A stretch of 64,000 nt of DNA from an uncultured Flavobacteriales bacterium (lineage in GTDB: Bacteria; Bacteroidota; Bacteroidia; Flavobacteriales_D; Parvicellaceae): NCBI GenBank assembly GCA_943788115.1, contig CALSPA010000010.1, positions 18,225 to 82,224 of the forward strand, in the 5' to 3' direction. The notes under the pieces were generated by a model that saw only the letters and a list, made by a program, of their open reading frames with translations, was not told the DNA's origin and made no database searches. Position numbers and translations under genes: made by a program. This document shows, piece after piece, positions 8,601 to 20,756 of the stretch; position 1 is the stretch's first letter, and each line of letters opens with the position of its first letter.

Positions 8601-11134
8601 ATGAAAACCCTAAAAAAATTAACCCCTTTCATCTTTGTTTTATTAAGCTTTCAAACTTATTCCCAAACAAGTTTTCATACCATAGGAACCGATACTGTTA
8701 GAAACTCTGCTGGAACATATCCATCTCCATATGGTAATTGGTTTTGGGGAGCTAAAAATCAATTTTTAATTCAAGCATCAGAACTTGTAGCATCAGGAAT
8801 GAGTGCTGGAGATATTTACAGTATTAGTTTTGATGTTTATGAAGCCGCTACAACAAGTTTAGACGATTTTCAAGTTAGCATTAAATTAACTTCAGATCCT
8901 GATTTGAGTGCAGGTATACAAAACGGTCTTACAACTGTTGCTAGTCCACAATCATATTCAGATATAGATGGTTGGAATTTACACGATTTTTCAACTCCTT
9001 TCTTTTGGGATGGATCTTCAAATATAATTATCGAAACCTGCTTCAACAATTCTAGCTGGTCATTTCCGGGAAACGCAATTATGAATATGTCCACTTACGG
9101 ATACAAAAGCACATGTGTAAGAAGATCAGACAATGCAAATGTTTGCAGCAGTAATTGGACCAATGAAGACCATTTTGACCGGCCAAATATTAAGATAGAA
9201 TGGCAAGATCCAAACACCCCTCCTGGAGTTGATTTTAATTCTAACTCATTAACAACATGCTCAGGAACTGTTAACTTTAACGATTTATCTACCAACAGTC
9301 CTACATCTTGGCTATGGAATTTTGGCGATGGTAATACATCAACTGATCAAAACCCTATACATACATATACCTCCTCAGGAACGTATTCAGTTACTTTACA
9401 AGCGACCAACTCTAACGGTTCAAATTCATTAACTCAAAACAACTTCATTACAGTTAATCTTGGAGGGTTTAGTCCCGCAAATCCATCATGTATTCCTGCT
9501 ACTCAAAATGGAACACTTGGATTTGGAATAACAAACGTTACTTTGAACAATTTAAATGTTAATTCTGGAAATGCAATTGAGGGCTATTCTGATTTCACAT
9601 GTGATTCTACGGGTTTATATGTCGGTTTAACTTACCCTATATCAATCTCACATAACTCACCTACTACTCATCAATGTGCTGTTTGGATAGATTTTAATAA
9701 TGATGGTAGTTTTTCAAACGCTGAAGAAGTGATACGAAATTCAAGCTCAACATCTACTACAGGAAACATTCTAATACCATCTAACTCTGTCTTAAACATT
9801 CCGTTAAGAATGAGAGTAATTGCAGATTATGATTTAAGTCCTCAAGTTGATCCATGTACAGATCCTGAATATGGTCAGGCTGAAGATTACACTATTTTTG
9901 TTTTCCAAGATACCACTCCTCCAATTGCAAATGTTAATAGCGACATCAATTACACTTGTAATGGGATTGTTAATTTCACTGACATTTCCTCAAATGCACC
10001 ATTTGCTTGGGCGTGGGATTTCGGTGATGGTTCAACTTCTGTTGCACAAAACCCATCTCATACTATATACTCGTAGACGGCAGTTACGATGTTCAACTTA
10101 TTGCTACAAATCAATATGGAAGTGATACAATAAATTTACCAGGTTACATTCAAGTTGCAACAAGTAATTCAGTTGTCTCAGCAAGTTGTTCTCCACCAAC
10201 TTTAGGATATTGCTGTAAATATGGAATTTTAAAAGTTATTTTTAATACCATCGTTAATCCTACTTTGGATGGATATGATGGTTATCAAGATTATTCTTGT
10301 GAATTTCAGACATATGTAGATATGGGTGATTCTTATCAATTATCAATAACAACAGGACCAGATAATCCTCAAGATACTAAAGTTTGGATTGACGTTAACA
10401 ATGATGGAACTTTTGACAATAGTGAACTTTTTCTTGAATCATTAAATTCTTACAATCCTTCAACAAACATTACTATTCCGAATAACTTACCCTTAATGAC
10501 CCCACTTAGAATGAGAATTTCTTCTGATGAAGTAGGCAACAACTTTGATGCATGTACTGATATGATAAGAGGACAAGTTGAAGATTATGCTATAATTGTA
10601 AATGACACAGCCTGTCCAAACCCAACAAACCTTTCTGTCTCAGTTAGTGGAACAAATGCCGAAGTTGATTGGGATGCTGGTGGATCAGAAACAAATTGGA
10701 ATATTGAATATGGGCCTACTGGTTTTAACCTAGGCTTTGGAAACACCTTAAATACATCTACTAAACCCAGAATAATTTCTATGCCATCTGGAGAATGTTT
10801 TGAATTTTATGTTCAAGCAAACTGTGGGTCTTCATTAAGCGGTTGGAATGGCCCAGTTGAAGCCTGTACAGTTGGAGTGTTAGAGTTAAATAAAGTAAAT
10901 TTCAATCTATATCCAAATCCTTCTAATGGGAGAGTTAGTTTAAAAACTGTCAACTCTGATCTTCGTCAAATTAATATCTACAATTTAATTGGAGAGCTGG
11001 TATATTCAGAATCATCTTTGAATTATAACAATACAACCCTATTAAATTTAACTGCTTTAAGTAATGGGACTTATTTAATTGAAGCAATTGACAAGGATGG
11101 ATTTAAAGGAATCAAAAAATTTATTATCCAATAA
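8601..11134 (+). CDS. T9SS cargo protein with PKD and GEVED domains, interrupted by a one-base deletion
   Basis: Read as one 844-residue gene: frame 1 runs from 8601 to the stop at 10074-10076, then the product continues without a stop in the frame from 10070 to 11134. The break falls inside the conserved end of a PKD domain (NPSHT then I-Y-S-stop). Adding one T after 10064 restores NPSHTYILVDGSYDVQL, so a base is missing. Order: signal peptide, N-terminal adhesion-like domain, PKD (WNFGDGNTSTDQNP), GEVED domain ending YGQAEDYTI, second PKD (WDFGDGSTS), second GEVED ending GQVEDYAI, a fibronectin-III-like module, and a type A T9SS sorting domain (LYPNPSNGRVSL). The product should be secreted and surface-attached or released. 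One base separates it from the next gene. Confidence 0.85.
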
Positions 11135-11135
11135 A

Positions 11136-14100
11136 ATGAAAAAATATTTATTTCTTTTTTCTTTTTTAATTTCAGTTTTCGTTAGTCTTCCTAGCTACGC
11201 AACTCACTTAATTGGAGGAAGTCTTGGTTATGAATTTTTAGGAGTGACTGCAACTAACGAATTTCAGTTTAAAATCATTTTAGTCACTTACACAAACTGT
11301 GGTCCGGGCTCGAATGTTCCTCAACCTGAAGGACCCATTTTAACAGTTGGAATTTATGAACACGACATTCAAAATGACCCATTAGCTGGAATTGATAAAT
11401 CTTGGCTTCTTGATTTAGACATTACACTTATAGATTCAACTATAATAGAACCAAACCTACCTGGTGGTTGTTCTGTTGGAGCATCTACATGCATTTACAA
11501 AGGTGTTTATGAAGGAATAGTTAATTTACCTTTAAATTTTACAGGATTTCATGTGTTATATGAAAGGTGTTGCAGAAACAATAGTATTGTAAATCTTGTT
11601 GCACAGGAATCAATGACTTTTCATGCCTATATTTCCCCACCTTTATTAGAAAATTCATCTCCTCAATTTACTGACGACCCAATACCATTTTTGTGCATAG
11701 GAGACACAACCACTATTTTAAACACTGCATTTGATCCTGATGGCGATGAATTAGTATTTAGCTTTGTAGAACCTTACGATGCAGACCAGTCTTCAGCTAC
11801 AAACCCTGCTCCTAACCCTCCAAACCCAACAATGAACTGGCCCATTAATAATGTTACATACATTGCTGGATACAGTTTAGCTCAACCCTTTGGAGTTGGT
11901 GGCGTATCAACAATTAATGCAAGTACTGGGTTGTCAACATATTTCCCCCCTGCCACTGGTGATTATGTTGTTGCTGTTGAAATAAAAGAATATAGGAACG
12001 GCAATTTAATAGGTATAACTAGACGAGATTTACAATTATTAGTACTAAACTGCCCTGCAAATCCTGCCCCAAACATTGACCCTCAAGCTGGTACAACTCT
12101 TAACAATTTTTCTGTTGAAGCTGGTGAGACTTTATGTTTTGAATTTGGATTTCAAGACCCTAATAATGACAGCTTAACTTTAACTGCTTCTGGAGTTATT
12201 TTTGACAATACTATAGTAAACCCAACCGCAACAATTAACGGTCCAGTGTTTGGATTAGACACAGTTACAACAGAATTTTGTTGGACTACTGGTTGTAATC
12301 AAGCTCAACCTCTTCCATACCAGTTTCAAGTATCAGTTGTTGATAATGGATGTCCTCCTAAAACAACAAATGAGGTATATCAAATTACAGTAACTGAGGT
12401 TCCTCCACCTGACACCATTATTGGACCTGATGTATTATGTCAATTTTCTGTTGGCACCTATTCTACCCAAGCGCTTGCAAATACAACTTACGACTGGTCC
12501 GTTTCTAATGGTACAATAACTCAAAACAACGGTAGTTCTGTAGATATTCAATGGACAGGTGTTGGAACTGGCACAATTTCGTTGTCTGCAACTAATCAAT
12601 TTGGATGTAGCTCACAACCAATCACAAAAGATGTTACAATTACACCTGCTCCTTTTGTTGAAGCGGGAAATAATTCTACTATTTGTTTTGGAGACTCCAT
12701 TCAATTGAACGCATCAACAAATGCTAACCCCGGTTTCACAGCTCAATGGAATCCAACAGATTCAATCATAAATCAAAATACTTTAACACCATTTGTTTTC
12801 CCATCTGACACAACAACATACAATCTTACCATAGACATCGGTGGAGGTTGTTTTGGTTTTGACTCTGTAACAATATTTGTAAACATTCCTGAAGCAGATG
12901 CTGGAAATGACACCTCAATTTGCGAAGGAAGTAATGTTCAAATCAATGCCAATGTTTCTTCTGGATCCATTGATTGGTCTCCTGGACTTACATTAACTGA
13001 TTCAACAATATCAGCCCCCTCTGCATTTCCAACAACAACAACAGACTATCAAATTATTCTTACAGATGCATTTGGTTGTACGTCTATAGATTCTATTAAA
13101 GTTACTGTAGACCCTATTATAAGTCTAGTAGTTTCAAATGATACAACAATTTGTGAAGGAGATTGCATTACAATTACTGCAAATGGAGCATCTAATATTG
13201 TTTGGAATCCATCCTCAAGTTTATCTGACACATCAATATTTAATCCAATTGCTTGTCCAATTGCTACAGAAACTTTTTTTGTCACAGGAAATACAGGATT
13301 ATGTTTCGACAATGCTCAAATAACCGTTACTGTTAATCCCCTTCCTGTTATTGATGCTGGCCTAGATGATACCATTTGTATTGGTGACACCACGCAATTA
13401 CTTGTGTCTGGTGCAAATTCCTATTTATGGTCTCCGGCTTCTAGTTTAAGTGCCTCTAACATAGCTAACCCTTTTGCATGGCCTTTAGTTTCTACTTCTT
13501 ACATTGTTACTGGAACAGATTTAAATAGTTGTTCTAACACTGACACTGTTGATGTGGTGGTTAATAATTTACCTGCTGTTGATGCTGGGCTTCCTGCATC
13601 CATCTGCCTTGGAGATTCTACTCAATTGCAAGCATCTGGTGCAGACACCTATGTTTGGACACCTGCTGGTTCTTTAAGTAATGCTACTATTAGCAACCCC
13701 ATGGCTTCACCTAGTGTTACCACTACTTATTTTGTTGTTGGTACAGATTTAAATGCTTGTATTAATATCGACAGTGTTGATGTTAGCATTAACTCCTTAC
13801 CTACTGCTTCTATTTCAAATGACACCACTATTTGTATTGGAGACACAATACAACTTGTTGCAAGTGGAGGAACCAACTACGAGTGGTCTCCTACCGATTC
13901 CATTTCAGACCCTTTTATTAGCAACCCTATTGTTTGGCCTACTACTACTACAACTTATCAATTGATTGTTAGTGACCTCAATGGATGTAACGATACTATT
14001 TCCGTAACGGTTACTGTTCAACCTCTACCTACTATACTGGCTGGTAATGACGAAACTATTTGTATTAACGACACTGTTCAGCTAACTGCTGCTGGTGCTT

Positions 14101-16599
14101 TAAATTATACATGGTCTCCTACTGATAGTCTTAGCGCTAACAACATTGCTAATCCTCTTGCTTGGCCTACAGACACTACTGTCTATGTTGTAACTGGAGC
14201 AGATGCACTAGGATGTATTTCTACAGACACCATTGCTGTTAATGTAAACCCACTTCCACCTGCTGATGCTGGTGATGATGAGTGGATTTGTCCTGGAGAT
14301 GACATTCAGCTAAATGCTTCTGGTGGGATTACCTATACCTGGTTTCCAGTAACTGGACTTACCAACCCAAATATAGCTGACCCTATTGCAACACTAACCG
14401 ATACGGTAACCTATCAAGTAGAAGTAATCTCCGCTTTTGGTTGTATTAACTACGACACCATGACCGTCTTTGTTAACCAAACCGTTCCTACACAAGCGGG
14501 TAACGACACCATCATTTGCTTTGCCGACAGCATTGCCATTGGGGGTAATCCTACTGCTGTTAATGGAACTACCTATCAGTGGTCTCCTGCTACTCTTGTT
14601 AACAACCCTACGCTTGCTAATCCAATGGTTTCGCCTAGCTTACCTACCATGTTCTATGTGCTCACCTCTAACGACACGTGTACTGGTTTAGACTCTGTTT
14701 TTGTTGACATCCACCCTAACACTGCAGCAAATGCAGGTTTAGATGTTCAAATTTGTATTGGTGATACTGCTCAGCTAAGTGCCTCTGGAGGTATAGATTT
14801 CTTATGGATTCCGGCTGCTACACTTACGGATGATACCATTGCCAACCCTCAAGCTTTCCCTACAGACACAACGGATTACATTGTTACCATAACAGACGCC
14901 AACGCTTGTATAGGAACTGACACCGTTACGGTAATTGTTAATCCGCTTCCTACTGTTGATGCAGGAACTAACGTGGACATTTGTATTGGTGACTCCATTG
15001 GCTTAAACGCTACTGGCGGAGACATTTATGCTTGGTCTCCTAATGACAGCATCTCTGACTCTACTCTCTTTAACCCTATTGTTTGGCCTGTTTTAGCTAC
15101 TGAGTACTTTGTGGAAGTTACCGACTCTAATGGGTGCATTAACAACGACTCTGTTACAGTAAACATTAATCAATTGCCCAATGTGAGCGCTGGTGCAGAT
15201 GATACCATTTGTATTGGCTCTGCTGCTCAACTCATCGGAACAGGTGCCATTAACTACTCGTGGTCTCCCTTCAGATAGTTTAACTGCAATCAACATTCCT
15301 TTCCCTATTGCTAACCCTTCTGTAACAATGGACTATTTCCTTGAAGGAACTGATGCTAATGGCTGTGTTAACTTTGACACCGTCAATATCTTTGTTCGAT
15401 CGCTCCCTACTATAGATGCGGGTGACGATGTAGAAATCTGTGTGGGAACCAGTACACAGCTTAACGCTTCTGGTGGAGATGGCTACTTATGGACACCAAC
15501 TACAGGACTAACAAACCCTACAAGTCCCGATCCAATTGCTGACCCAAGTGACACCACTAGCTATGTTGTACAAGGAACAGATATTCATGGGTGCGTCAAT
15601 ACAGATACCGTTATTGTTATTGTAAACTCTCTACCTAATGCCGATGCTGGTTTTAATGCTAATATTTGTGAAAACACCAGTACACAGCTAAATGCTACAG
15701 GTGGTGATACTTACCTTTGGTCTCCTAGTGCATTTCTAGATGATGACACTTTAGCTGATCCAATAGCTTCGCCTGATACTTCTATGCTCTTTACTGTTGT
15801 AATCACAGATTCTAATAACTGTGTTGCAACCGATAGTGTTTACATTGTTGTGTTTATGATTCATACAGTAGATGATGAGCTCATTTGCCTTGGCGACAGT
15901 GTTCAGCTTAACGTATTTGGTGAACCAGCAATCTCTTTTAGCTGGTCTCCTGCAGCAGGATTAAATGACCCCAATATCATTAACCCAATGGCTACACCTA
16001 ACAGCACTACAACCTATACGGTTACTGCTACCGATAGTCAAGGTTGTATCGATGAGGCTGACATTACCATTGAAATATCCAGCGATGTGGCTTCTTTTGA
16101 TACTTTCTTTGAACCTGGCTGTGAAGGAGTTGTTGTTGAGTTTACCAACACATCAAATCCTGATGTTGATATTCTTTGGAACTTTAGTGATGGGGACACC
16201 TCTACCCTAGACTTTGTAGAACACATCTTTGATTTCTCTAGTAGTTATTGGGCAAACCTTTCCATTGTCAATATAGACGGTTGTGTAGACACTGCATTCT
16301 TCAATGACAATAGCTTAAGCTTTGAAGATTACTTTAACATTGAAATACCCAATGTCTTTACACCTAATGGTGATGGAAACAATGAACTATTTGAAGTTGC
16401 TGTCCCTGGAAGATTAAACGAATGTGTAGATTTTAAAGTTTACAACAGATGGGGACAAATCATGTTTATCTCTAGTGGAAATAACATAAAATGGGACGGT
16501 AGAACTAATGTTGGAGAAGAAGTCCCTACAGGAGCTTATTTTTACACCATAGAAATAAGGGGTAAATCTTATAGTGGTAGCCTTTATTTATTCGAATAA
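11136..16599 (+). CDS. Giant repeat adhesin with type B T9SS sorting domain (gliding-motility-associated C-terminus), frameshifted
   Basis: About 1820 residues if one extra C in the CCC at 15267-15269 is removed; as given, the first frame stops at 15278 (WSPFR) and the second continues as SDSLTAINIP. ATG at 11136 is chosen because a signal peptide begins there (ending SYATHLIGG); an upstream in-frame ATG would lie inside the previous gene. The N-terminal 500 residues carry the THLIGG...YTNC domain common in large Bacteroidetes surface proteins, then Ig-like domains. Fifteen repeats of about 75 residues follow, then a PKD-like module, then FTPNGDGNNELFEV...YNRWGQ...WDG, the type B sorting domain. 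The expected place is the cell surface. The repeat region has a markedly higher GC content than its neighbours. Confidence 0.88.
12657..16080 (+). repeat. Fifteen tandem ~75-residue Ig-like repeats within the adhesin
   Basis: Each unit follows the pattern DAG.D..ICIGD..QL.ASGG..Y.WSP...L....I.NP.A.P..TT.Y.V...D..GC...D.V.V.VNPLP. I count 15 units by aligning the ICxGD and WSP landmarks, beginning VEAGNNSTICFGD and ending GCIDEADITIEIS. The units are similar in protein but diverged in DNA, so this is an old array and not a recent amplification. Units 4 to 14 are the most regular; units 1 to 3, 9 and 15 differ most. The frameshift at 15267-15269 lies in unit 12. Confidence 0.88.
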
Positions 16600-16607
16600 A
16601 TAATAAA

Positions 16608-17462
16608 GTGAAAATTACACTTAACTTAATTTTTGGATGTTTAATTATTTTTAATTCTTTTGGTCAAGAAATGAAAATTTATGGACATAGAGGATGTAGG
16701 GGATTACTTCCAGAAAACACACTTTCAAGCTTTAACAAAGCAATTGAACTAGGAGTTGATGGAATCGAATGGGATGTTGTTGTTAACAAAGAAAATAAAC
16801 TTTATATATCTCATGAACCATACATAGACACATCTTACTGTCAATTAATAAATGGGGAGAAAATAAAAAACAAATCAAAATCATCTTTGAACATATATAA
16901 AATGAACAAAGAAGAAATTGAAAAATACGATTGCGGAAGTATTTATCAAAAAAAATTTCCAAAACAAAAATTATACGAAGCTCAAAAACCTACAGTAAAA
17001 GAAGCATTTGCAGAATTAAAAGAGAAAAATCCTACAATACTGTTTGAAATAAAATCTTCATTAGAAGATTATGGAAAATACCAACCCTACCCTGATGAAT
17101 ATTGCAATATCATCAAAAAAGAAGTTGAAAATTACAAGTATCTAGACAACATAATATTCATGTCTTTTGATGCTCAAATCATAAACAAACTTCATGATAT
17201 AATGCCTTCTCAACGTTTAGTATATTTAATCTACAAACCTCAATTAGATACAAAATCATATTTGAAAAAATTAGACTTTAAACCATTTGCCCTAGGCATG
17301 TACTACCCATTAATATCTCGAAAAACAATTAAAAGATTGCACAACAAAAAAATAAATGTATTTGCTTGGACAGTAAATGACTTAAAAAAAGGAAATGAAC
17401 TAGAGAAAATAGGTTTAGATGGATTAATTACAGATTATCCTAATTATTTTACTAAAGATTAA
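16608..17462 (+). CDS. Secreted glycerophosphodiester phosphodiesterase
   Basis: 284 residues starting at GTG (16608), eight bases after the adhesin. A short signal peptide (ending NSFGQ) precedes the GDPD barrel. Active-site residues are visible: GHRG, LPENTLSSF, the metal pair in IEWDVVV, and the catalytic His in YISHEP. The C-terminal AWTVNDLKKGNEL and GLDGLITDYP motifs are also present. It hydrolyses glycerophosphodiesters to glycerol 3-phosphate and an alcohol, here in the periplasm or outside. It could supply substrate for GlpD about 10 kb upstream. Its stop codon shares the TTAA palindrome with the stop of the convergent gene on the minus strand. Confidence 0.9.
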   Translation: MKITLNLIFGCLIIFNSFGQEMKIYGHRGCRGLLPENTLSSFNKAIELGVDGIEWDVVVNKENKLYISHEPYIDTSYCQLINGEKIKNKSKSSLNIYKMNKEEIEKYDCGSIYQKKFPKQKLYEAQKPTVKEAFAELKEKNPTILFEIKSSLEDYGKYQPYPDEYCNIIKKEVENYKYLDNIIFMSFDAQIINKLHDIMPSQRLVYLIYKPQLDTKSYLKKLDFKPFALGMYYPLISRKTIKRLHNKKINVFAWTVNDLKKGNELEKIGLDGLITDYPNYFTKD

Positions 17463-20400
17463 AACTCAAGTTCTTTTACTTTTAAATTAGGAAGGTATAT
17501 TAAAATGCCATTCTTAACATTATAACCAGATTCATCAACAAAACCCATGTACTTCAGCAATTGTTTTTGATCTGATTCTTTAGCAATTCCAGTTTTAAAA
17601 TCAACAATAGTAGCATTATTATCAACATCTATAATTAGCTTATCTAGTCTGAAAAAATCACCGGCTTTAGTCATAAGCTCAATTTCATTAAAAACCTTAT
17701 TATTCTGTGAGAAAATGTATTGTAATTCTTTTGATTCTTTAAGTTCAATTAAAGCTTTTGACAAAAATTGAGATTGTTCTTTATTGATTTTATATTTCAA
17801 TTTGAGTGACTCAATATAACTTAAACCATCATCAATATTGTAGGTTATTCTTTCTAACACATCGTGCAATAGAATTCCATAAGAAACAGCATTAGATTTA
17901 AAGTTAAGTTTATCCAAACTGAGATGGATTTTATCTTTCCAACTAATAAGTTCAATTGGAATGTCTTTAGCAACTGAAGCTGATTCATTTTTTTTGTCTA
18001 AATTTTTCTGTTCCCCAATGATTAATTTCATTAGTTCACTATCATAGGAATTATGCTTGGTTACTTGTGATGATATAAAGTGCTTAATATGAGGATTTTT
18101 CGATTCTTTTGGCTCTTCAACAGAAAAATATAGCCGATCCTTAGCTCTAGTTAATGCAACATAATATAAATTTAAATTATCTAAAAAAAGCTGCTCTTTT
18201 TCTTCAAGATATAACATCTCTCTGTTAAGTTTTTTTAGCGAACTTTCATTCATTGGGGAAATAAAAGAGGCTAATCCAATAGACTTTAAATCATCACCCT
18301 CAATCCAATCAAAATCATCAACTGCTGTTTCTTTATCCTTCCAAGATCCAAATGGAATAATTACAACTGGAAATTCAAGCCCTTTTGACTTATGAATAGA
18401 AATAACATTAACAGCATTATCTCTTCCAGTATTAACTGAAACCCTTTGTGATTCATCGTCAAAATAGTTAACAAAACCAGAAACTGTTGGGCCATTATTT
18501 GCACAGAATTCAAATAAAAAATCTAGAAACTGTGTTATAAAAGGATCAAATTTATTGAGGCCAAAAGAAGAAATAATAAAATGAATTTTATCAATTAAAC
18601 CTAACTTGTTGTAATTGAAAAAATCAAATTTAGGAATGTAGCTATTTAGTGTTTTTTTGACATCAATTTGACGATAGTAGTTTTCATTATTCTTAAAAAA
18701 GAAATCAATATTTTTTTCTATATCGTTAGCATTAAGAAATTCTAAGACTTTAAATTTACTTTGCTCGTCATTTAGGTCAATTGCCTTTATTACGTTTATA
18801 ACAAGTTGAACTTCTAAAGAAGAGTAAAGAACAATACTATCACCAGAAATTACAGGAATTTCAGAATTTTCTTGTGCTCTTAAAAATTCGGCAACTTTTG
18901 TTGCTTCTTTATTTTTTCTTACAATTACTGCTATGTCACAATAGCTATATCCATTTGATAAATTTTGCTCAATTACTTTAAGCATATAATTCAGCTTATT
19001 GACGGAAATATTATCTTCTTTATCACAAACTTTAACTTCTACATAACCATTAGTTTTGCTTTTAACCCTCTGCTCATTATTTTTATATGCATTAGTAATA
19101 GTATATTGGTCAATCTCATTAACCATTGCCGAAAATAATGCATTATTGAATTCAATTATTTCAGGTGAAGATCTGTAATTTACAGGTAACGTATAATCTT
19201 CGTAATATTGATTAAATAAATTATTGATAGCAAAAGAATCTGGAAGGCTATCATCAACTTTAGGTAAATTAACAAACTGCTCCACATCACCCTCTCTCCA
19301 TCTGTATATTGCTTGCTTAGCATCACCAACTAATAAATTAGTTCCACCTCTAGATAAAGATTCATGAACAAGAGGAACTAAGTTATTCCATTGACGAATA
19401 GATGTATCTTGGAATTCATCAAATAAAAAGTGTTTGTATCTATTGCCTATTCTTTCAAAAATAAAAGCAGCTGGTTCTTCAATAATAATTTTACTTATTA
19501 AACGGTTAAAATCTGAAATCAAAAGTACACCTTTAATGTTTTTTTGATGTTCTACTTCGTTTACCAATTGGTTTACCAAAGAGTAAGAAGTAAGGTGCTT
19601 TAAAATCTCTCTCACATAAATTATTCTTCTAGATAAACTTACAATTTGAACTGTATTATCTATTAGAAAAGGAATAATATCAATTATCTTTTGTTTAACA
19701 TCTGAAGATGCTTTTGGACCTATCCATTTATCATCTACCAACCAATTAGACCAAGACTCAATGTTTTTTAGATTAATAGATTTTTTACTTAGAATGACAG
19801 CAAATATTTTAGGTAATCTTTTATAGAAAAAATGTTCGGCTAATATTCCTTCACTATTAATCTTTTCAGCACATTCTTCAGCAATTTTAAATGTGTTTTG
19901 CTCTATTTCCTTAAGCTCATTAAATAGACTTTTTCTTATTTTAGAAAATTCTTCTAGAGATACATGCTTAATGTTCTGAAGTTGATCCTCTCTATTTCCT
20001 TTAAAAATAAGCTTCTGAAAACCTGCTAATTGAGTTTCTATGTTAGACTTAATACTGTCACCTAAAGATTGTTCAATGAATTCATTTAAATAAGTAGTAA
20101 GCTGTTTATCGCTGCCAATGTTGGAAAGAAATTTCTTTACAGCGTTATTTAAAAACTCTTTCTCATTTAGCTCTACATTAAAGTTCAATGAAAGTCCAAG
20201 TTCTTGACTAAAGCTTCTTATTAATCGATGAGTGAACTTATCAATTGTAAAAACACTAAAGTCACTATAATTGTGCAATATTCTAGAAAGAATTTGATCG
20301 GATTTTTTAATTAACTCTAATCTTGTCAAGCTTGTTTCTTCAGAATATATATTCAACAATTCAGAATCTGAATTTGACAATTTCTCTAACACTTCTATAA

Positions 20401-20584
20401 TACGACTCTTCATTTCATTAGCCGCTTTATTGGTAAAAGTAATGGCTAAGACTTCTTTAAAAGCAAAATCACTTTTTGAAGAAAATATGATTTTAAGATA
20501 TTCTTTTACTAGAGTAAAAGTTTTTCCAGACCCAGCAGATGACCGATAAACTTTAAGAGAAGAAAATTCGTTAGAAATACTCAT
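17459..20584 (-). CDS. AddA/RecB-like UvrD-family helicase with C-terminal nuclease domain
   Basis: 1041 residues. Superfamily 1 helicase motifs appear in order: Walker A SSAGSGKTF (about 15-23), FLFDEFQDTS (motif II), LLVGDAKQAIYRWREGD (III), VNYRSSPEIIEF (IV), ISIHKSKGLEFPVVI (V) and YYVALTRAKDRLYF (VI). Near the C-terminus the PD-(D/E)XK signature IVDFKTG follows a conserved Asp region (DKLIIDVD). The family processes double-strand DNA ends for recombination. The partner is probably the AddB-like protein at 23269-25998, encoded on the other strand four genes away. A TAnnTTTA box lies four bases before the start codon. Confidence 0.88.
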   Translation of the reverse strand: MSISNEFSSLKVYRSSAGSGKTFTLVKEYLKIIFSSKSDFAFKEVLAITFTNKAANEMKSRIIEVLEKLSNSDSELLNIYSEETSLTRLELIKKSDQILSRILHNYSDFSVFTIDKFTHRLIRSFSQELGLSLNFNVELNEKEFLNNAVKKFLSNIGSDKQLTTYLNEFIEQSLGDSIKSNIETQLAGFQKLIFKGNREDQLQNIKHVSLEEFSKIRKSLFNELKEIEQNTFKIAEECAEKINSEGILAEHFFYKRLPKIFAVILSKKSINLKNIESWSNWLVDDKWIGPKASSDVKQKIIDIIPFLIDNTVQIVSLSRRIIYVREILKHLTSYSLVNQLVNEVEHQKNIKGVLLISDFNRLISKIIIEEPAAFIFERIGNRYKHFLFDEFQDTSIRQWNNLVPLVHESLSRGGTNLLVGDAKQAIYRWREGDVEQFVNLPKVDDSLPDSFAINNLFNQYYEDYTLPVNYRSSPEIIEFNNALFSAMVNEIDQYTITNAYKNNEQRVKSKTNGYVEVKVCDKEDNISVNKLNYMLKVIEQNLSNGYSYCDIAVIVRKNKEATKVAEFLRAQENSEIPVISGDSIVLYSSLEVQLVINVIKAIDLNDEQSKFKVLEFLNANDIEKNIDFFFKNNENYYRQIDVKKTLNSYIPKFDFFNYNKLGLIDKIHFIISSFGLNKFDPFITQFLDFLFEFCANNGPTVSGFVNYFDDESQRVSVNTGRDNAVNVISIHKSKGLEFPVVIIPFGSWKDKETAVDDFDWIEGDDLKSIGLASFISPMNESSLKKLNREMLYLEEKEQLFLDNLNLYYVALTRAKDRLYFSVEEPKESKNPHIKHFISSQVTKHNSYDSELMKLIIGEQKNLDKKNESASVAKDIPIELISWKDKIHLSLDKLNFKSNAVSYGILLHDVLERITYNIDDGLSYIESLKLKYKINKEQSQFLSKALIELKESKELQYIFSQNNKVFNEIELMTKAGDFFRLDKLIIDVDNNATIVDFKTGIAKESDQKQLLKYMGFVDESGYNVKNGILIYLPNLKVKELEF

Positions 20585-20588
20585 TAAT

Positions 20589-20596
20589 TAAAGTTA
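20589..20596 (-). promoter_or_regulatory. TAACTTTA box, 4 bases before the AddA-like start codon
   Basis: Reading the minus strand, TAACTTTA is followed by ATTA and then the ATG at 20584. It fits the Bacteroidetes -7 element TAnnTTTG except for the last base. At this spacing transcription would begin at or next to the ATG, giving a leaderless mRNA. No TTG element is seen at the expected distance upstream, so this is a prediction from the recurring pattern. Confidence 0.4.
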
Positions 20597-20744
20597 AAAT
20601 AAATTAATTGCAGAGTACTTTATTTAAAAAAATAATCTTGCTAAAACTGAATTAAAATCATTTCATATGTAGCCGATTAGTTATAACATTGACTAATTAA
20701 GATACTTGAACAACCTTTTGCTATTTAAATGTGTCTTTATATAG

Positions 20745-20752
20745 TAAATTTA
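20745..20752 (+). promoter_or_regulatory. TAAATTTA box, 4 bases before the MbnP-like gene
   Basis: TAAATTTA, then CTAT, then the ATG at 20757. The geometry is the same as at seven other starts in the window. A TTTTG lies upstream at 20716-20720 but with a 24-base spacer, longer than the usual 17-21. Predicted -7 element of a leaderless transcript. Confidence 0.4.
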
Positions 20753-20756
20753 CTAT

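Noticed and set aside
12657..16080. CRISPR-like or other DNA-level repeat array
   Set aside because: Periodicity is about 225 bases, in frame and degenerate; it encodes protein repeats and has no constant spacer/repeat structure.
15193..16599. A separate gene starting at ATG 15193
   Set aside because: Its first 26 residues are out-of-frame translation of the adhesin repeat; the repeat pattern continues across the frameshift at 15267-15269, so it is the second part of the same gene.
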